This document shows positions 9,342 to 20,149 of a stretch of 42,002 bases of DNA, piece by piece. The notes beneath the pieces were generated by a model. It ran no database searches. It saw nothing but the letters and a program-made list of their open reading frames with translations, and was not told where the DNA came from. Every line of letters starts with the position of its first letter. Within the stretch, counting starts at the first letter, position 1. A program made the position numbers and the translations under genes. Source of the DNA: an uncultured Christensenellaceae bacterium (GTDB taxonomy: Bacteria > Bacillota > Clostridia > Christensenellales > Aristaeellaceae); NCBI GenBank assembly GCA_905234985.1, contig CAJOJQ010000025.1, positions 1 to 42,002 on the forward strand, given 5' to 3'.

Positions 9342-10520
9342 TCACTCTTCACCGAATTGTTCGCCGGCGGCCACCTTGCCGCCCTCGGGCACCACAGCGT
9401 CCTGGCCCACCACGGCGATCAGGCCGTCGCCTTCCTCGCCCACCACGGCGCCCTTGGAAATCACGGCGTTCTCCGCCACCATGGCGCGGCGCACGATGGC
9501 GCCGGATTCGATCTTCGCCCCGGGCATGATCACGCTGTCGATCACCTGCGCGCCTTCCTCCACGATCACGCCGGAGGAAAGGATGGAATGGGCCACCTTG
9601 CCGTACACCTCGCAGCCCTCGGTGATCAGGCAGTTGTCCACCTCGGCCTTATCCGCCACGAACTGGGGAATCATGCCAAGGTTCCGGGCGTAGATGCGGA
9701 ACTTCTTGTCGTGCAGGTCGATTTCGGGCTGATCCTCCAGCAGGTCCATATTGGCTTCCCACAGGCTTTCGATGGTGCCCACGTCCTTCCAGTAATCGTT
9801 GAAGGAATAGGCCACCATCTTCTGGCCGTCCGCCAGCATCTTGGGGATGATGTTCTTGCCGAAGTCGTTGGAGGAGTTGGGATCCTTTTCATCCTCCGTC
9901 AGGTACTTGCGCAGCTTTTCCCAGGTGAACACGTACACGCCCATGGACGCGTTGTTGGACTTGGCGTGCTTCGGCTTTTCCTCGAATTCGATGATGTTGT
10001 CGTTTTCGTCGGTGTTCATGATGCCGAAGCGGTGGGTCTCCTCCCAGGGCACCTGGCGCACGGCGATGGTGGCGTCGGCCCCATGGGCTTCGTGGCAGGC
10101 CACCATGGCGGCGTAGTCCATTTTGTAAATATGGTCGCCGGAGAGGATCAGCACGTATTCGGGGTTGTACTGCTGGATGAAGGACAGGTTCTGGTAGATG
10201 GCGTTGGCCGTACCCTTATACCATTCGCCGGTGGCCCCGGTCTGATAAGGAGGCAGCACGAACACGCCGCCGTTCACCACGTCCAGATCCCACGGCGCGC
10301 CGCTGGCGATGTAAGCGTTCAATTCCAGGGGCCGGTACTGGGTCAGCACGCCCACCACGTCGATCCCGGAATTGGCGCAGTTGGAAAGCGGGAAGTCAAT
10401 GATCCGGTACTTTCCGCCGAAGGGCACCGCGGGCTTGGCCATGTGCCGGGTAAGAATGCCCAGACGGCTGCCCTGGCCCCCTGCCAGCAGCATGGCTACA
10501 CAGCGTTTTTTGCGAAGCAT
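9342..10520 (-). CDS. glgC: Glucose-1-phosphate adenylyltransferase, catalytic subunit
   Basis: A 392-residue enzyme that makes ADP-glucose from glucose-1-phosphate and ATP, the committed step of glycogen synthesis. The nucleotide loop [14 protein letters not shown] near the N-terminus, [20 protein letters not shown], the catalytic Asp in [12 protein letters not shown], the Glu-rich [11 protein letters not shown] and the C-terminal beta-helix are visible. The ATG at 10520 has AAGGAGG 11 bases upstream; the open frame continues upstream to a TTG at 10559 that overlaps that ribosome site and is unlikely. A promoter of its own lies at 10586-10614. Confidence 0.96.
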   Translation of the reverse strand: MLRKKRCVAMLLAGGQGSRLGILTRHMAKPAVPFGGKYRIIDFPLSNCANSGIDVVGVLTQYRPLELNAYIASGAPWDLDVVNGGVFVLPPYQTGATGEWYKGTANAIYQNLSFIQQYNPEYVLILSGDHIYKMDYAAMVACHEAHGADATIAVRQVPWEETHRFGIMNTDENDNIIEFEEKPKHAKSNNASMGVYVFTWEKLRKYLTEDEKDPNSSNDFGKNIIPKMLADGQKMVAYSFNDYWKDVGTIESLWEANMDLLEDQPEIDLHDKKFRIYARNLGMIPQFVADKAEVDNCLITEGCEVYGKVAHSILSSGVIVEEGAQVIDSVIMPGAKIESGAIVRRAMVAENAVISKGAVVGEEGDGLIAVVGQDAVVPEGGKVAAGEQFGEE

Positions 10521-10585
10521 ATGAAACACGTCCTCCTTATTGAATTCCTTTGTACGCAAAATGCTTTGCGCATAGATTCATTCTT

Positions 10586-10614
10586 ATTTTATATGATTTC
10601 TCAGATTCCTTCAA
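10586..10614 (-). promoter_or_regulatory. Promoter upstream of glgC
   Basis: On the minus strand TTGAAG (10614-10609), a 17-base spacer and TAAAAT (10591-10586) lie in the 116-base AT-rich gap between glgB and glgC. This would allow glgCDA to be transcribed without glgB. Confidence 0.55.
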
Positions 10615-10636
10615 TGGATATTCTATGACCAATTTA

Positions 10637-12583
10637 TCAATCATCCAATTTTTTGACCCGGTAATACACCGTCGCCAGGGGCGGCACGCACACGGTGGCC
10701 GAGCAGGGCAGGTCGTTGAGGGGTGCGTTCTCCGCCCGGACGGGGCCGGGGTTAAACTGGTTGCTGCCCGCGAACTCCTCCCGGTCGGAATTGAGGATCT
10801 CGGTCAGCTCGCAGGGATAGGGCAGGGCCAGCCGGTATTCGCCGTAGGGCTGGGGGGTGAAGTTGGTCACGGCGGCAATGGCGTTGCCCTTTCCGTCCAT
10901 GCGCAGGAAGGCCACGATGCTGCGGTCCGCGTCGTTCACGTTCAGCCACTGGAAGCCGTTCCAGCTGTCGTCCACGCTGTGCAAGGCCGGTTCATCCCGG
11001 TACAGACGGTTCAGGGCCTTCACATAACGCTGGAGCCAGGCGTGGTTTTCATAGTCCAGCAGCATCCAGTCCAGCTGATCCGAATCCTTCCATTCGATGA
11101 ACTGGCCGAACTCGCCGCCCATGAACAAGAGCTTCTTCCCCGGATGGGCCATGTAATAGCCGTACAGGGCGCGCAGGCCCGCGAATTTGCGCCACAGGTC
11201 CCCGGGCTGCTTATCCAGCATGGAATGCTTGCCATGCACCACCTCGTCGTGGGAGAAGGGCAGGATGTAGTTTTCGCTGAAGGCGTACATCATCGAAAAA
11301 GTGATCTTATCGTGATGGTAGCGGCGGTAAATGGGGTCCAGCGCCACATAGGACAGGATATCGTTCATCCAGCCCATGTTCCACTTGAAGCCGAAGCCCA
11401 AGCCGTCCTCCCAGGTGGGATGAGTCACCTTGGGGAAGGCGGTGGATTCCTCCGCCACGGTGATCGCGCCGGGGCATTCCCGGTACACGGTTTCGTTCAT
11501 CCGCTTGAGGAAAGCGATGGCGTCTAAGTTTTCCCGACCGCCGTACTGATTGGGCAGCCAGTACCCCGGCCCGCGCCCGAAATCTAAATACAGCATGCAG
11601 CTCACCGCGTCGCACCGCAGGCCGTCGGCGTGGTATTCCTTCAGCCAGTATACGGCGTTGGAAAGCAGGAAGCTGCTCACTTCGCCCCGAGCGTAGTCAA
11701 ACAGGGTGGTGCCCCACTGGGGCATTTCGGATCGGCGCTCGTCGGCGTGTTCATAGCAGGGCGTGCCGTCGAAGCGGCGCAGGCCCACTTCGTCCTTGGG
11801 GAAATGGGCGGGCACCCAGTCGAGGATCACGCCGATCCCCGCCTGATGCAGCCTGTCCACCAAAGTTCTGAACTGATCCGGCGTGCCGTAGCGGGAGGTG
11901 GGAGCGTAATAACCCGTCACCTGATAGCCCCAGGAGCCGTCGAAGGGATGCTCCATCACCGGCAGCAGCTCCACGTGGGTGTAGCCCATGTCCTGCACGT
12001 AAGGAACCAGCTGCTCGGCGATTTCCGCGTAATTCAGCAGTTTGCCATTTTCCCCCCGCCGCCAGGTGCCAAGGTGCAATTCGTAAATGTTCATGGCGCT
12101 GCGGAAGGACTCTCGCTGGGCGCGCTTTTCCATCCATTCTCCGTCGCCCCACTGGTAGCCCTCCAAGCTCCGCAGTTTGCTTGCGTTGTTGGGCCTCAGC
12201 TCGCTTTCAAAGGCGTAGGGGTCGGCCCGGTAATGCCATTCTCCGTCGGCGCACTCGATGGCGTACTTGTAGGCCCTGAGCCTTTCCGCCGCTTCGGGGA
12301 AGGAAAAGCGCTCCGGGTCTGCTTCCGGGGTGAACAGCCGGTCCGGCAAGCGCAGCTCCCAAATGCCGTCGTACTGCTTTTCCATGGGATAGGCGTACCG
12401 ATCCCAGCCGCAGAATTCCCCGACCAGGGACACGCGCCGGGCGTTGGGCGCCCAGACGGAAAAATGCCATTTCAGTTCCCCGTTTTCCTCCACGGGATGC
12501 GCCCCTAAGAAATTGTACGCGTCAAAGCATACGCCCTGATGGAAGCTCTCGCGCCGCGCTCCGTCCGGCGGGTTATACCACAT
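10637..12583 (-). CDS. glgB: 1,4-alpha-glucan branching enzyme
   Basis: A GH13 enzyme of about 648 residues that introduces alpha-1,6 branches into glycogen. An N-terminal CBM48 domain (WHFSVWAPNARRVSLVGEFCGWD) is followed by the (beta/alpha)8 barrel and a C-terminal beta domain. The catalytic elements are DGLRCDAVSCML (nucleophile Asp), TVAEEST (acid/base Glu) and FSHDEVVHGK (transition-state His-Asp). The usual Val after DGLR is Cys here. The ATG at 12583 has AAGGAG ten bases upstream; an in-frame TTG at 12589 is closer to it than is usual. It is the first gene of glgBCDA, divergent from the glucan synthase. Confidence 0.96.
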   Translation of the reverse strand: MWYNPPDGARRESFHQGVCFDAYNFLGAHPVEENGELKWHFSVWAPNARRVSLVGEFCGWDRYAYPMEKQYDGIWELRLPDRLFTPEADPERFSFPEAAERLRAYKYAIECADGEWHYRADPYAFESELRPNNASKLRSLEGYQWGDGEWMEKRAQRESFRSAMNIYELHLGTWRRGENGKLLNYAEIAEQLVPYVQDMGYTHVELLPVMEHPFDGSWGYQVTGYYAPTSRYGTPDQFRTLVDRLHQAGIGVILDWVPAHFPKDEVGLRRFDGTPCYEHADERRSEMPQWGTTLFDYARGEVSSFLLSNAVYWLKEYHADGLRCDAVSCMLYLDFGRGPGYWLPNQYGGRENLDAIAFLKRMNETVYRECPGAITVAEESTAFPKVTHPTWEDGLGFGFKWNMGWMNDILSYVALDPIYRRYHHDKITFSMMYAFSENYILPFSHDEVVHGKHSMLDKQPGDLWRKFAGLRALYGYYMAHPGKKLLFMGGEFGQFIEWKDSDQLDWMLLDYENHAWLQRYVKALNRLYRDEPALHSVDDSWNGFQWLNVNDADRSIVAFLRMDGKGNAIAAVTNFTPQPYGEYRLALPYPCELTEILNSDREEFAGSNQFNPGPVRAENAPLNDLPCSATVCVPPLATVYYRVKKLDD

Positions 12584-12622
12584 GCGCAATCATCTCCTTT
12601 TTTATTGTATGTTCCTGCAATC

Positions 12623-12651
12623 ATTGTATCATCATTTTTCCGTTTTTTCCA
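12623..12651 (-). promoter_or_regulatory. Possible glgB promoter
   Basis: TGGAAA (12651-12646), a 17-base spacer and TACAAT (12628-12623) on the minus strand lie about 40 bases before the glgB start, in the 157-base AT-rich region shared with the divergent glucan synthase gene. No equally good plus-strand promoter was found there. Confidence 0.4.
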
Positions 12652-12740
12652 GTATTTTTATTTCGTTTTTCTGGAAATAATACGGTACAGCCGTTTATTT
12701 TGCGAAACGGCGGCATTTCTTTTCCGTTTGGAGGATCGGC

Positions 12741-15700
12741 ATGGTCAATTCCATTTCCCATAAAGCCCGCCTGCGCTGCCCAAAGGGGCTTTCAGATTCT
12801 ATCCGCAAGGCCCGCGAGGCGGTTTGTTCCGTCCCCCGGGAGGAGCTGTCCCCCGCCGGCGCGTGGGTGGAGGATCACGCCCTGTTTCTGCTGGAGGAAG
12901 CGGACGCCCTGAAACGGGATGCGCGGCGCGCCCCCCGCCTGCCGGGAGAAAGGGGCGTGCCAAGGCTTTTGCGCTGGGCGCGGGCGGTGTGCGAAGCAGG
13001 GCAGGGTGAAATTTCCGCGCCGCTGATCGTGCGCGTGATCCGAAGGGAAGCGGGAGAAGCGGAAATCACCGAGGAAGAACTGGCCCTGCTGCCCCTGGCC
13101 CTTTCCCTGGCCCTGTTTGAACGCCTCGGGGACACGCTGGAAAGCTGCGTCCGCGAAAAGGAGCGGCGCGCCCGTGCCCGCGCCTGGGCCAAACGCTTTT
13201 CCGCCGGTGAACGGGACGATCTGCCCAGGGACGGCGCGCTGCTTTCCCTGCTGCTCCGCGCCCTTTCGGAGGAAGAAAACCCGGCGGGACTGCGCCGGGC
13301 GGACGAAGCGCTGCGTTCCCTGGGGCTGCGCCGGGAAGAGGCCGTGCGTCAGGAGCAGGAACAGCAAACCGCCCGGGGGCTGGACGCTGGCAGACTCATT
13401 GGCTCTCTGCGCACGCTTTCCCGCCTGCCTTTCGGCGCGGTGCGGGAGCGTTTGAGTGCCGTGATCCATATTTTGCGGGCCGATCCCACGTTTCCGCGCA
13501 TGGATCGGGAAAGCCGGGACCTGTACGTGAGCCGCGCGTGCCGCATCGCCAAGCGTCGGCATATCCCTCCAAGCGACGCCGCCCGAGCCGCCGTTGCCCT
13601 TACGGAAGGAAAGAGCGGCCCGGAAGGGGAAGCGGGCTATTACCTGCTGGAGCGGCCCGATCTCATCGCCGTTTCTCTGCATCGGCGCAAGCGCCCCTCC
13701 TTTGCTTTGCGGCACAAGCAGGGTCTTTTCCTCGCGCCGCTGTACGGCGGGGCGGCGGTGTGCCTGACTGTTGCCATCCTGGCGGGCACGCCCTGGTATC
13801 TGTGGGGCTTGATCGTACTGTGCGTCTCTGAAATCCTACGGACGGCGGAATATGCCGTGATCCGCAGGCTCCTGCCCGCCCGGATGCTGCCCCGGATGCG
13901 GGTCAAGCGCCTGAAATCGGAAACCCGCACCCTGGTGGTGATCCCCGCCCTGCTCACCTCTCGGAAGGAAGCCTTGCGCCTTGTACGTCAGCTTGCGATC
14001 CTGCGCCGCGCCGCCGACGACCCGAACCTGGATTTCATGCTGCTGGCGGATTTTGCCGACAGCGAAACGGAAACCCAGCGGTCAGATGAAGAGATTCTTT
14101 TGGCCGTCCGCTTCGCCGTGGAGGAATTGAACCGGCGGCAGGGCGGCGGCTTTCTATACCTCCAACGCGCAAGAAAATGGGATATGCATCAGCGCGCCTA
14201 TACGGGCCGGGAGCGCAAGCGCGGCGCGCTGGAAAGCCTGAATCTGCTGCTGACGGAAGGAAAATGCGGCGATTCTTTCCTCTATATGTCCCACAGCGGG
14301 GACGAACTCAAACGCCGGTACGCTTATGTGATCACCCTGGACGCCGACACTTTCCTGCCCCCCGGCGCGGCCCGTCAATTGGTGGGAACCATGCTGCACC
14401 CCCTGCAAAAAGGGCGGATCTGCGTGATCCAGCCCCGGATGGAAACCGCCCCGGATCGGGTGCGCACCCACGCCCAGAAGTGGCTGGGCGGTATGGGCGG
14501 GGCCGACCCCTATCATCTGTCCGTGCAGGATGTATACCAGGACGTGTTCGGCCACGGCTCCTTCGTGGGCAAGGGCATTTACGAGCCGGAGGCCTGGACG
14601 CGGCGTCTAAAGGGCCGCCTGCCCCGGAGACGGCTGCTGAGCCACGATCTGATCGAGGGAGAAATCGCTTCAAGCGCATTGGCGGATGATATCGCGCTGT
14701 TCGACGGCCATCCCGCCCGCCTGTCCGGCTGGCAAAAGCGGCTGCACCGCTGGACGCGGGGCGACTGGCAATTGCTGCCGTTTTTGGCGGATGCCCGGCT
14801 CCCCCTGCTTTCCCGGCATAAGATTTGGGACAACCTGCGCCGATCCCTGCTGCCAGCCGCCCAATGCCTGCTGCTGATGGCCGGAGCGTTTTTCAGGTCT
14901 CCCTTGCTTGCGCTGCTGGCGCTGCCCTGGCCCCTGCGGGGCTGTGATACGCGCCTGTTCCTGCTGCCCTGCAAGGCGTATACCGCCCTAGACGCGATTG
15001 TCCGGGCGCTGTATCGGCAGTTCGTCAGCCATCGGAACCTGCTTTCCTGGGTCACGGCGGCCCAAGCGGAAGAAAACGGAGCCTTGCCCCTGCCCTGTCT
15101 GCTTGCCCAGGTGGGCGCGGGCACGGCTTTGACGGCGCTTTCCCTGCTGCCGGGGGGGGTGTGGCCCCTCACTTTCATCGGCCTCACTTGGGTTTCCGCG
15201 CCTTTATGGATTCCCCTGCTGGACGCCCCCGCGCGGGCTTCCCGCCCCATGACGCCAAAGGACGCGGAGGACGCGCGAAAATTAGCCCGCCGCACCTGGG
15301 CATTTTTTGAGGACAGCGTGACGGCGGACGCCCTGTTCCTGCCCCCGGACAACGTGCAGGAGGAACCGAAAAAAGGCCCGGCCCCGCGCACCTCCCCCAC
15401 CAATATGGGGCTGTACCTGCTTTCCTGCTGTGCCGCCCACATTTTGGGCTTTCTTTCCGTCGGGGAATTATCCCTAAAACTGAACGACAGCCTGAACACC
15501 CTGGAAAAATTGCAAACCTGGCACGGGCATTTCTACAACTGGTACAGCCTGCGCACCGGCGAACCCCTGGAACCCCGTTTCGTGTCCACGGTGGATTCCG
15601 GCAACTGTGCGGCCTGCTTGCTGTGCTGCGCCCAGCTGCTCCGCGCGTGGCTTCCCAAACTGACGGAGGAAGGCCGTTCCCTGCCCGCGCGGCTGGACGC

Positions 15701-18700
15701 GTTGGCCCACGGCATGGACTTTTCCGCCCTGTACGATAAAAAAGCCCACCTGTTTTACGTGGGCTGGGAGGCAGAGGCCCGGCGCTTTACGCCCTCCCAT
15801 TACGACTGTTTAGCCAGCGAAGCGCGCTTGACTTCCTTCGTCGCCATCATGTTAAATCAAACGGAGCGAAAGCACTGGCTGTACCTGAACCGGGCCGTGA
15901 CGAAAGCGGGCTTAGGCGCTTCGCTGCTTTCCTGGGGCGGCACGATGTTTGAATACCTTTTGCCTCAATTGTTCCTGCCCCTCATTCCCGGCACCCTGAT
16001 CGGGGAAAGCTGCCTGAACGCCGTTCGCGCCCAAATGGCCGCCGACCCGAACCGGCCCTTCGGGATCAGCGAAAGCGGCTATTACGCCTTCGACCCCGAC
16101 ATGAATTACCAATACCGGGCCTTCGGCCTGCCCCTTTTGGCCCGCAGCGGGGAAAGGTTGGGGAACACCGTCGCGCCCTACGCCTCCATGCTGGCCTTTC
16201 CCTTCTTCCCCCGGGCCTGCGCGAAAAACATGCGGCGCATGCAGCGCTTGGGCTGGGAGGACGCTCACGGCTTTTTTGAAGCGGCAGACTGGGGAAAGGA
16301 TCATAAGCCCCGCGTGGTGCAAAGCCACATGGCCCATCATCAGGCCATGATTTTATGCGCCCTGTGCAACGCCCTGGAAAACGGGGCGCTGGTTCGGGCT
16401 TTTATGACGCTGCCCGCCGCCAGAGCCAACGCCTGCCTGCTGTGGGAACGCGCCCCTATCCGCGCCCGGCGGCGCATCGCCCTGCCTCCGCCCCGGATGG
16501 AGGCGGATGCGGCGGCCTTTCCCCCGCCCCGGCCCGCCCGATCCGGTCTGCCCCCGGAAACCCAGCTTTTGTCCGGCGGCGGCGCGCGCTGGCTGCTCAC
16601 GTCCCTGGGCCAGGGCTTTTTGGCGTCGGGCGATATGATGGTCACCCGCTTCGACCCCCGGGCATGCAGCCAGACGGGGCCGCAATTTTACCTGCGGGAT
16701 AAGGAGACCGGCGCGTTCATCCGTCCCGCTCTTTCCGGCAGCGCCTTTTTCGGGGAGGGCACGGCCTTGTTCCGCGTTTCCTGGCAGGGCATGCGCGCGG
16801 CTCTGCGCTGCTGTGTGGACCCGCTCACCGGCATGGCCGTGGCGGCGGTGTACGCGGAAAACCTGACGAATACGGAAAAAGAAATCGAGGCCATTTCCTT
16901 TTTAGAAATCGCCCAGGGACCCCAGGAAGCGGACGAAGCCCACCCCAATTTCCGGGATCTTTCGGTGCGGGTTTCCCCCTGGGGCAGCCGGGGTCTCCTT
17001 TCCCGCCGCCTGCCTCGGGACAAAAAAGACCAAATGCCCCTCATCGCCCACACGGTGACGGGGGATGTGTTTGCCCTGCGCAGGCAGGGCGACCGGACCC
17101 TGTTCTTAGGCCGCTCGGGCAGCTATGCCGCGCCGGAACAGCTGACCCTGCCGGACGACGCCTGCGTATTCCGCACGGGGGACGTGATCGCCCCCTGCCT
17201 GTCCCTTCGCGCCCGGATGCGCGTACCCGCCCAAGGCAAGGCGGCGGTGTATTTCCTGACCCTGACGGCGGATAGCGAGGAAGCCCTTTCTTCGGTTCCC
17301 CTCACCGTTTCCCGCGCCCAAGCCGCTTTTGCCTTAGCGAAAACCCAGGAAAAAACGGTATTCCGCTTTTTGGGCATGCGGCCCGATATGCCCAGCCTGT
17401 ACCGGGACATGCTGGGCGCGGCGCTGTTTTACGATCAGCCTCACCAGCAGGCCCTGCCCTCCGCCCGGCCCGACGCTCTGTGGCGGGTGGGCGTTTCCGG
17501 CGCGCTGCCCGTGGTGCTGACGCTGCTCACCCAGGGGGCGGATCGGGCGCTGATCAGTCACGCCCTACGCTTCCACGCCTGGCTGCGCATGAGCGGCGTG
17601 AAAACTGACCTGATCTTTTTCTGTCCGCCGGAAACCGGCTATTTCCGTCCCGTGCAGGATCAGGTGCGATCTCTCGCCGCCGCCGCGCCTGAAGGGGAGC
17701 AATGGGGCCAGATGGGCGGCCTTCATTGGGCCGAGGGGGACGAAACCCTGGCCCGTGCCCTGGAAAGCCTGGCGAGACTGACCCTGCGCTCCGGCCAAAG
17801 CCTGAAAGCCCAATTATCCGCCCTTCAACTGCCGCTTCCCGCCGACGCAAATCAAAGCCCGACCCTGCCCGAACCCCTGATCCCGCCGGGCTTGCAGGCG
17901 GTCAACGGCTTCGGCGGGTATCTGCGGGAGGCTGGGTACTGCGTATTCTCCCCCGCCCCGTCGCCCTGGCATCAGCTCGTGTGCAATCCGCTTTTTGGCA
18001 CCCTGGTGTGCGAAACGGGCGTCCTGCACTCCTGGGCGGGCAACAGCCGCCTGGGCCGGATCACCCGCCTGTGCCCCGACCCCCACCGGGGCGTGTCCAG
18101 TGAAGAAATCCTGCTGCAAAACGAAGATGGGCAGGTATTCCCCCTCACCCGCTGCGCGGCGGTGTACGAACCGGGGGCAGCCTCATACCGCTGCATGGCG
18201 GGGGACATTACAGCGGAAACCGCCGTTTTTGTCCACGAAGAAAAAGCCGTGAGCGTGCGGGCGGTGACCCTGCGAAGCGAAAAAGAATACACCCTGCGGC
18301 TTTATTGGCTGGTTCGGTTTGCTTTGGGCGAGCATCCCGAGCATACCCGCTGCCGGGCGGAGGATGGCTTCGCCTTTGCCTTTGCCGGAAATTTCCAGGG
18401 CTTGGCCTGGGCCGGAATGGAACAGGCCGCCTGTCAATCCTTATGCAGCCCGGCCTGCTTCGGCTGCGCGGGAGAAAACGTGCCCCCGCCGGTCACAGCG
18501 CCCGCCTTCGGCGTCGGCAGCGCGGGCCTTTTGCAAAGGGCCGTTACCCTGCGGCCCCGGGAGCCTGTGCGCCTGACCCTGGCCCTGGGCTGGTCGCCGG
18601 ACGAACGGGCGGCCCGCCTGGATTGGGAAGAATTGCTTTCCCAAGGGCCTTCCCTGGCTGAACGAAACACACGGGCCGCCTGGACACAGCGCCTTTCCAG

Positions 18701-20144
18701 GCTGCAATTGTTCAGCTTCCACCGGCCCTTGGACGCCATGATGAACCTGTGGCTGCCCTATCAGGTGTACGCCGCCCGGCTCTTTGGCCGCATGGGGCCG
18801 TATCAGGCGGGCGGAGCTTTCGGCTTCCGGGATCAATTGCAGGACTGCCTGGCCCTGCTGCATACCGACCCGTCCTTCGTCCGCGCGCATATCCTGCTCT
18901 GCGCTTCTCACCAATACCGAGAGGGCGACGTGCAGCACTGGTGGCATCCGCTTCGCCGGGGCGTGCGCACCCGCGTCAGCGACGATAAGCTGTTCCTGCC
19001 CTTCCTCACCGCCCGGTACGTTGCCGTCACCGGCGACGAAAGCGTGCTGACGGAGGAAGCGCCTTATTTGGTCTCCGCGCCGCTGGACGAAACGGAGGAT
19101 GACCGCTATGAAGAGCCGGAGCTTTCCCCGGACCAGGAACCGCTGCTTGTCCACTGTCTGCGGGCTATTGACTCCGTGGCGCTGGGCGCCCACGGCCTGC
19201 CCCTCATGGGCGGCGGCGACTGGAACGACGGCATGAACCGAGTGGGCGGAAAAACGGGCGAAAGCGTGTGGCTGGCTTTCTTCCTGGCGCTGACCTTAAA
19301 AGAATTCATGCCCCTGTGCCTGCCCGACGTCAAGGAAAAATACCGCTTGCTACGCCAACAGATGCTGGACAAAGCGGAAAGCGCCTGGACGGGGAAATGG
19401 TACTTGCGGGCCTGGAAGCACGACGGCGCGTCCTTGGGCGGACCCGATACGGACCCGCCCCGCATGGACCTGCTTACCCAATGCTTCGCCGTGCTGGCAG
19501 GCGCGCCCCGGAACAAGGCGAGAGAGGCGCTGCTCCACGCCGTGGAAAGGCTGTACGACCGGGAAGCCGGGCTGGTCAAATTGCTCGACCCGCCCTTCAC
19601 ACCGGAGGAGGACGCGGGCTATATCGGTGGTTATCTGCCCGGCGTGCGGGAAAACGGCGGCCAGTACACCCACGCCGTGCCCTGGCTGATTCTGGCCCTG
19701 TGCCGCCTGAACGAATTTGATCTTGCCTGGGAAATCGCCCTGACGATCCTCCCCGCCTCCCACAGCGATACGGCGGGAAAGGCCCGGATCTACAAAATCG
19801 AACCCTATGTGCTGGCCGGGGATGTGTACGCCGGGGAAAACCGGGGTCGAGGCGGCTGGAGCTGGTACACGGGCAGCGCCGCCTGGCTGTACTGGGCCGT
19901 ACTCACGGGCCTTCTGGGCTTTGAAAAGCGGGGCGACAAGGCCCGCCTGCTGCCCCGCACCGGCCCCGAAGGGGAGGAATACACCATCGTGCTGCGCTTT
20001 GGCAGCGCCAATTATCATTTCACCGCCGCCCGGGACACGCTTTTCCCCACGTTGGACGGCGCGCGCCTGGAAGACGGCTGGGCGCCCCTTACGGACGACG
20101 GGCACACCCACGAAGCGCGCTTTCCTATGCGAACTTCCCTATAA
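12741..20144 (+). CDS. Cyclic beta-1,2-glucan synthase-like protein (GT84-glycoamylase-GH94)
   Basis: A 2467-residue membrane enzyme of the NdvB/CGS type, somewhat shorter than the 2800-residue proteobacterial forms. Membrane segments near 335-375 precede a GT84 transferase with D534-x-D536 (TLDADTFLP), HDLIEG at 635-640 and RWTRGDWQLLPF at 670-681, then further hydrophobic segments (about 695-850). A glycoamylase-like cyclisation domain spans roughly 890-1240 (YNWYSLRTG, VDSGNCAACL, QSHMAHHQAM). The C-terminal half resembles GH94 phosphorylases: QDCLALLHTDP, GDVQHWWHP and the acid motif GGGDWNDGMN with D2160/D2163. Known CGS proteins polymerise UDP-glucose into beta-1,2-glucan, trim it and cyclise it. 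GGAGG at 12731-12735 serves the ATG. It is divergent from the glycogen operon; its substrate is inferred by family. Confidence 0.9.
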   Translation: MVNSISHKARLRCPKGLSDSIRKAREAVCSVPREELSPAGAWVEDHALFLLEEADALKRDARRAPRLPGERGVPRLLRWARAVCEAGQGEISAPLIVRVIRREAGEAEITEEELALLPLALSLALFERLGDTLESCVREKERRARARAWAKRFSAGERDDLPRDGALLSLLLRALSEEENPAGLRRADEALRSLGLRREEAVRQEQEQQTARGLDAGRLIGSLRTLSRLPFGAVRERLSAVIHILRADPTFPRMDRESRDLYVSRACRIAKRRHIPPSDAARAAVALTEGKSGPEGEAGYYLLERPDLIAVSLHRRKRPSFALRHKQGLFLAPLYGGAAVCLTVAILAGTPWYLWGLIVLCVSEILRTAEYAVIRRLLPARMLPRMRVKRLKSETRTLVVIPALLTSRKEALRLVRQLAILRRAADDPNLDFMLLADFADSETETQRSDEEILLAVRFAVEELNRRQGGGFLYLQRARKWDMHQRAYTGRERKRGALESLNLLLTEGKCGDSFLYMSHSGDELKRRYAYVITLDADTFLPPGAARQLVGTMLHPLQKGRICVIQPRMETAPDRVRTHAQKWLGGMGGADPYHLSVQDVYQDVFGHGSFVGKGIYEPEAWTRRLKGRLPRRRLLSHDLIEGEIASSALADDIALFDGHPARLSGWQKRLHRWTRGDWQLLPFLADARLPLLSRHKIWDNLRRSLLPAAQCLLLMAGAFFRSPLLALLALPWPLRGCDTRLFLLPCKAYTALDAIVRALYRQFVSHRNLLSWVTAAQAEENGALPLPCLLAQVGAGTALTALSLLPGGVWPLTFIGLTWVSAPLWIPLLDAPARASRPMTPKDAEDARKLARRTWAFFEDSVTADALFLPPDNVQEEPKKGPAPRTSPTNMGLYLLSCCAAHILGFLSVGELSLKLNDSLNTLEKLQTWHGHFYNWYSLRTGEPLEPRFVSTVDSGNCAACLLCCAQLLRAWLPKLTEEGRSLPARLDALAHGMDFSALYDKKAHLFYVGWEAEARRFTPSHYDCLASEARLTSFVAIMLNQTERKHWLYLNRAVTKAGLGASLLSWGGTMFEYLLPQLFLPLIPGTLIGESCLNAVRAQMAADPNRPFGISESGYYAFDPDMNYQYRAFGLPLLARSGERLGNTVAPYASMLAFPFFPRACAKNMRRMQRLGWEDAHGFFEAADWGKDHKPRVVQSHMAHHQAMILCALCNALENGALVRAFMTLPAARANACLLWERAPIRARRRIALPPPRMEADAAAFPPPRPARSGLPPETQLLSGGGARWLLTSLGQGFLASGDMMVTRFDPRACSQTGPQFYLRDKETGAFIRPALSGSAFFGEGTALFRVSWQGMRAALRCCVDPLTGMAVAAVYAENLTNTEKEIEAISFLEIAQGPQEADEAHPNFRDLSVRVSPWGSRGLLSRRLPRDKKDQMPLIAHTVTGDVFALRRQGDRTLFLGRSGSYAAPEQLTLPDDACVFRTGDVIAPCLSLRARMRVPAQGKAAVYFLTLTADSEEALSSVPLTVSRAQAAFALAKTQEKTVFRFLGMRPDMPSLYRDMLGAALFYDQPHQQALPSARPDALWRVGVSGALPVVLTLLTQGADRALISHALRFHAWLRMSGVKTDLIFFCPPETGYFRPVQDQVRSLAAAAPEGEQWGQMGGLHWAEGDETLARALESLARLTLRSGQSLKAQLSALQLPLPADANQSPTLPEPLIPPGLQAVNGFGGYLREAGYCVFSPAPSPWHQLVCNPLFGTLVCETGVLHSWAGNSRLGRITRLCPDPHRGVSSEEILLQNEDGQVFPLTRCAAVYEPGAASYRCMAGDITAETAVFVHEEKAVSVRAVTLRSEKEYTLRLYWLVRFALGEHPEHTRCRAEDGFAFAFAGNFQGLAWAGMEQAACQSLCSPACFGCAGENVPPPVTAPAFGVGSAGLLQRAVTLRPREPVRLTLALGWSPDERAARLDWEELLSQGPSLAERNTRAAWTQRLSRLQLFSFHRPLDAMMNLWLPYQVYAARLFGRMGPYQAGGAFGFRDQLQDCLALLHTDPSFVRAHILLCASHQYREGDVQHWWHPLRRGVRTRVSDDKLFLPFLTARYVAVTGDESVLTEEAPYLVSAPLDETEDDRYEEPELSPDQEPLLVHCLRAIDSVALGAHGLPLMGGGDWNDGMNRVGGKTGESVWLAFFLALTLKEFMPLCLPDVKEKYRLLRQQMLDKAESAWTGKWYLRAWKHDGASLGGPDTDPPRMDLLTQCFAVLAGAPRNKAREALLHAVERLYDREAGLVKLLDPPFTPEEDAGYIGGYLPGVRENGGQYTHAVPWLILALCRLNEFDLAWEIALTILPASHSDTAGKARIYKIEPYVLAGDVYAGENRGRGGWSWYTGSAAWLYWAVLTGLLGFEKRGDKARLLPRTGPEGEEYTIVLRFGSANYHFTAARDTLFPTLDGARLEDGWAPLTDDGHTHEARFPMRTSL

Positions 20145-20149
20145 AAACA

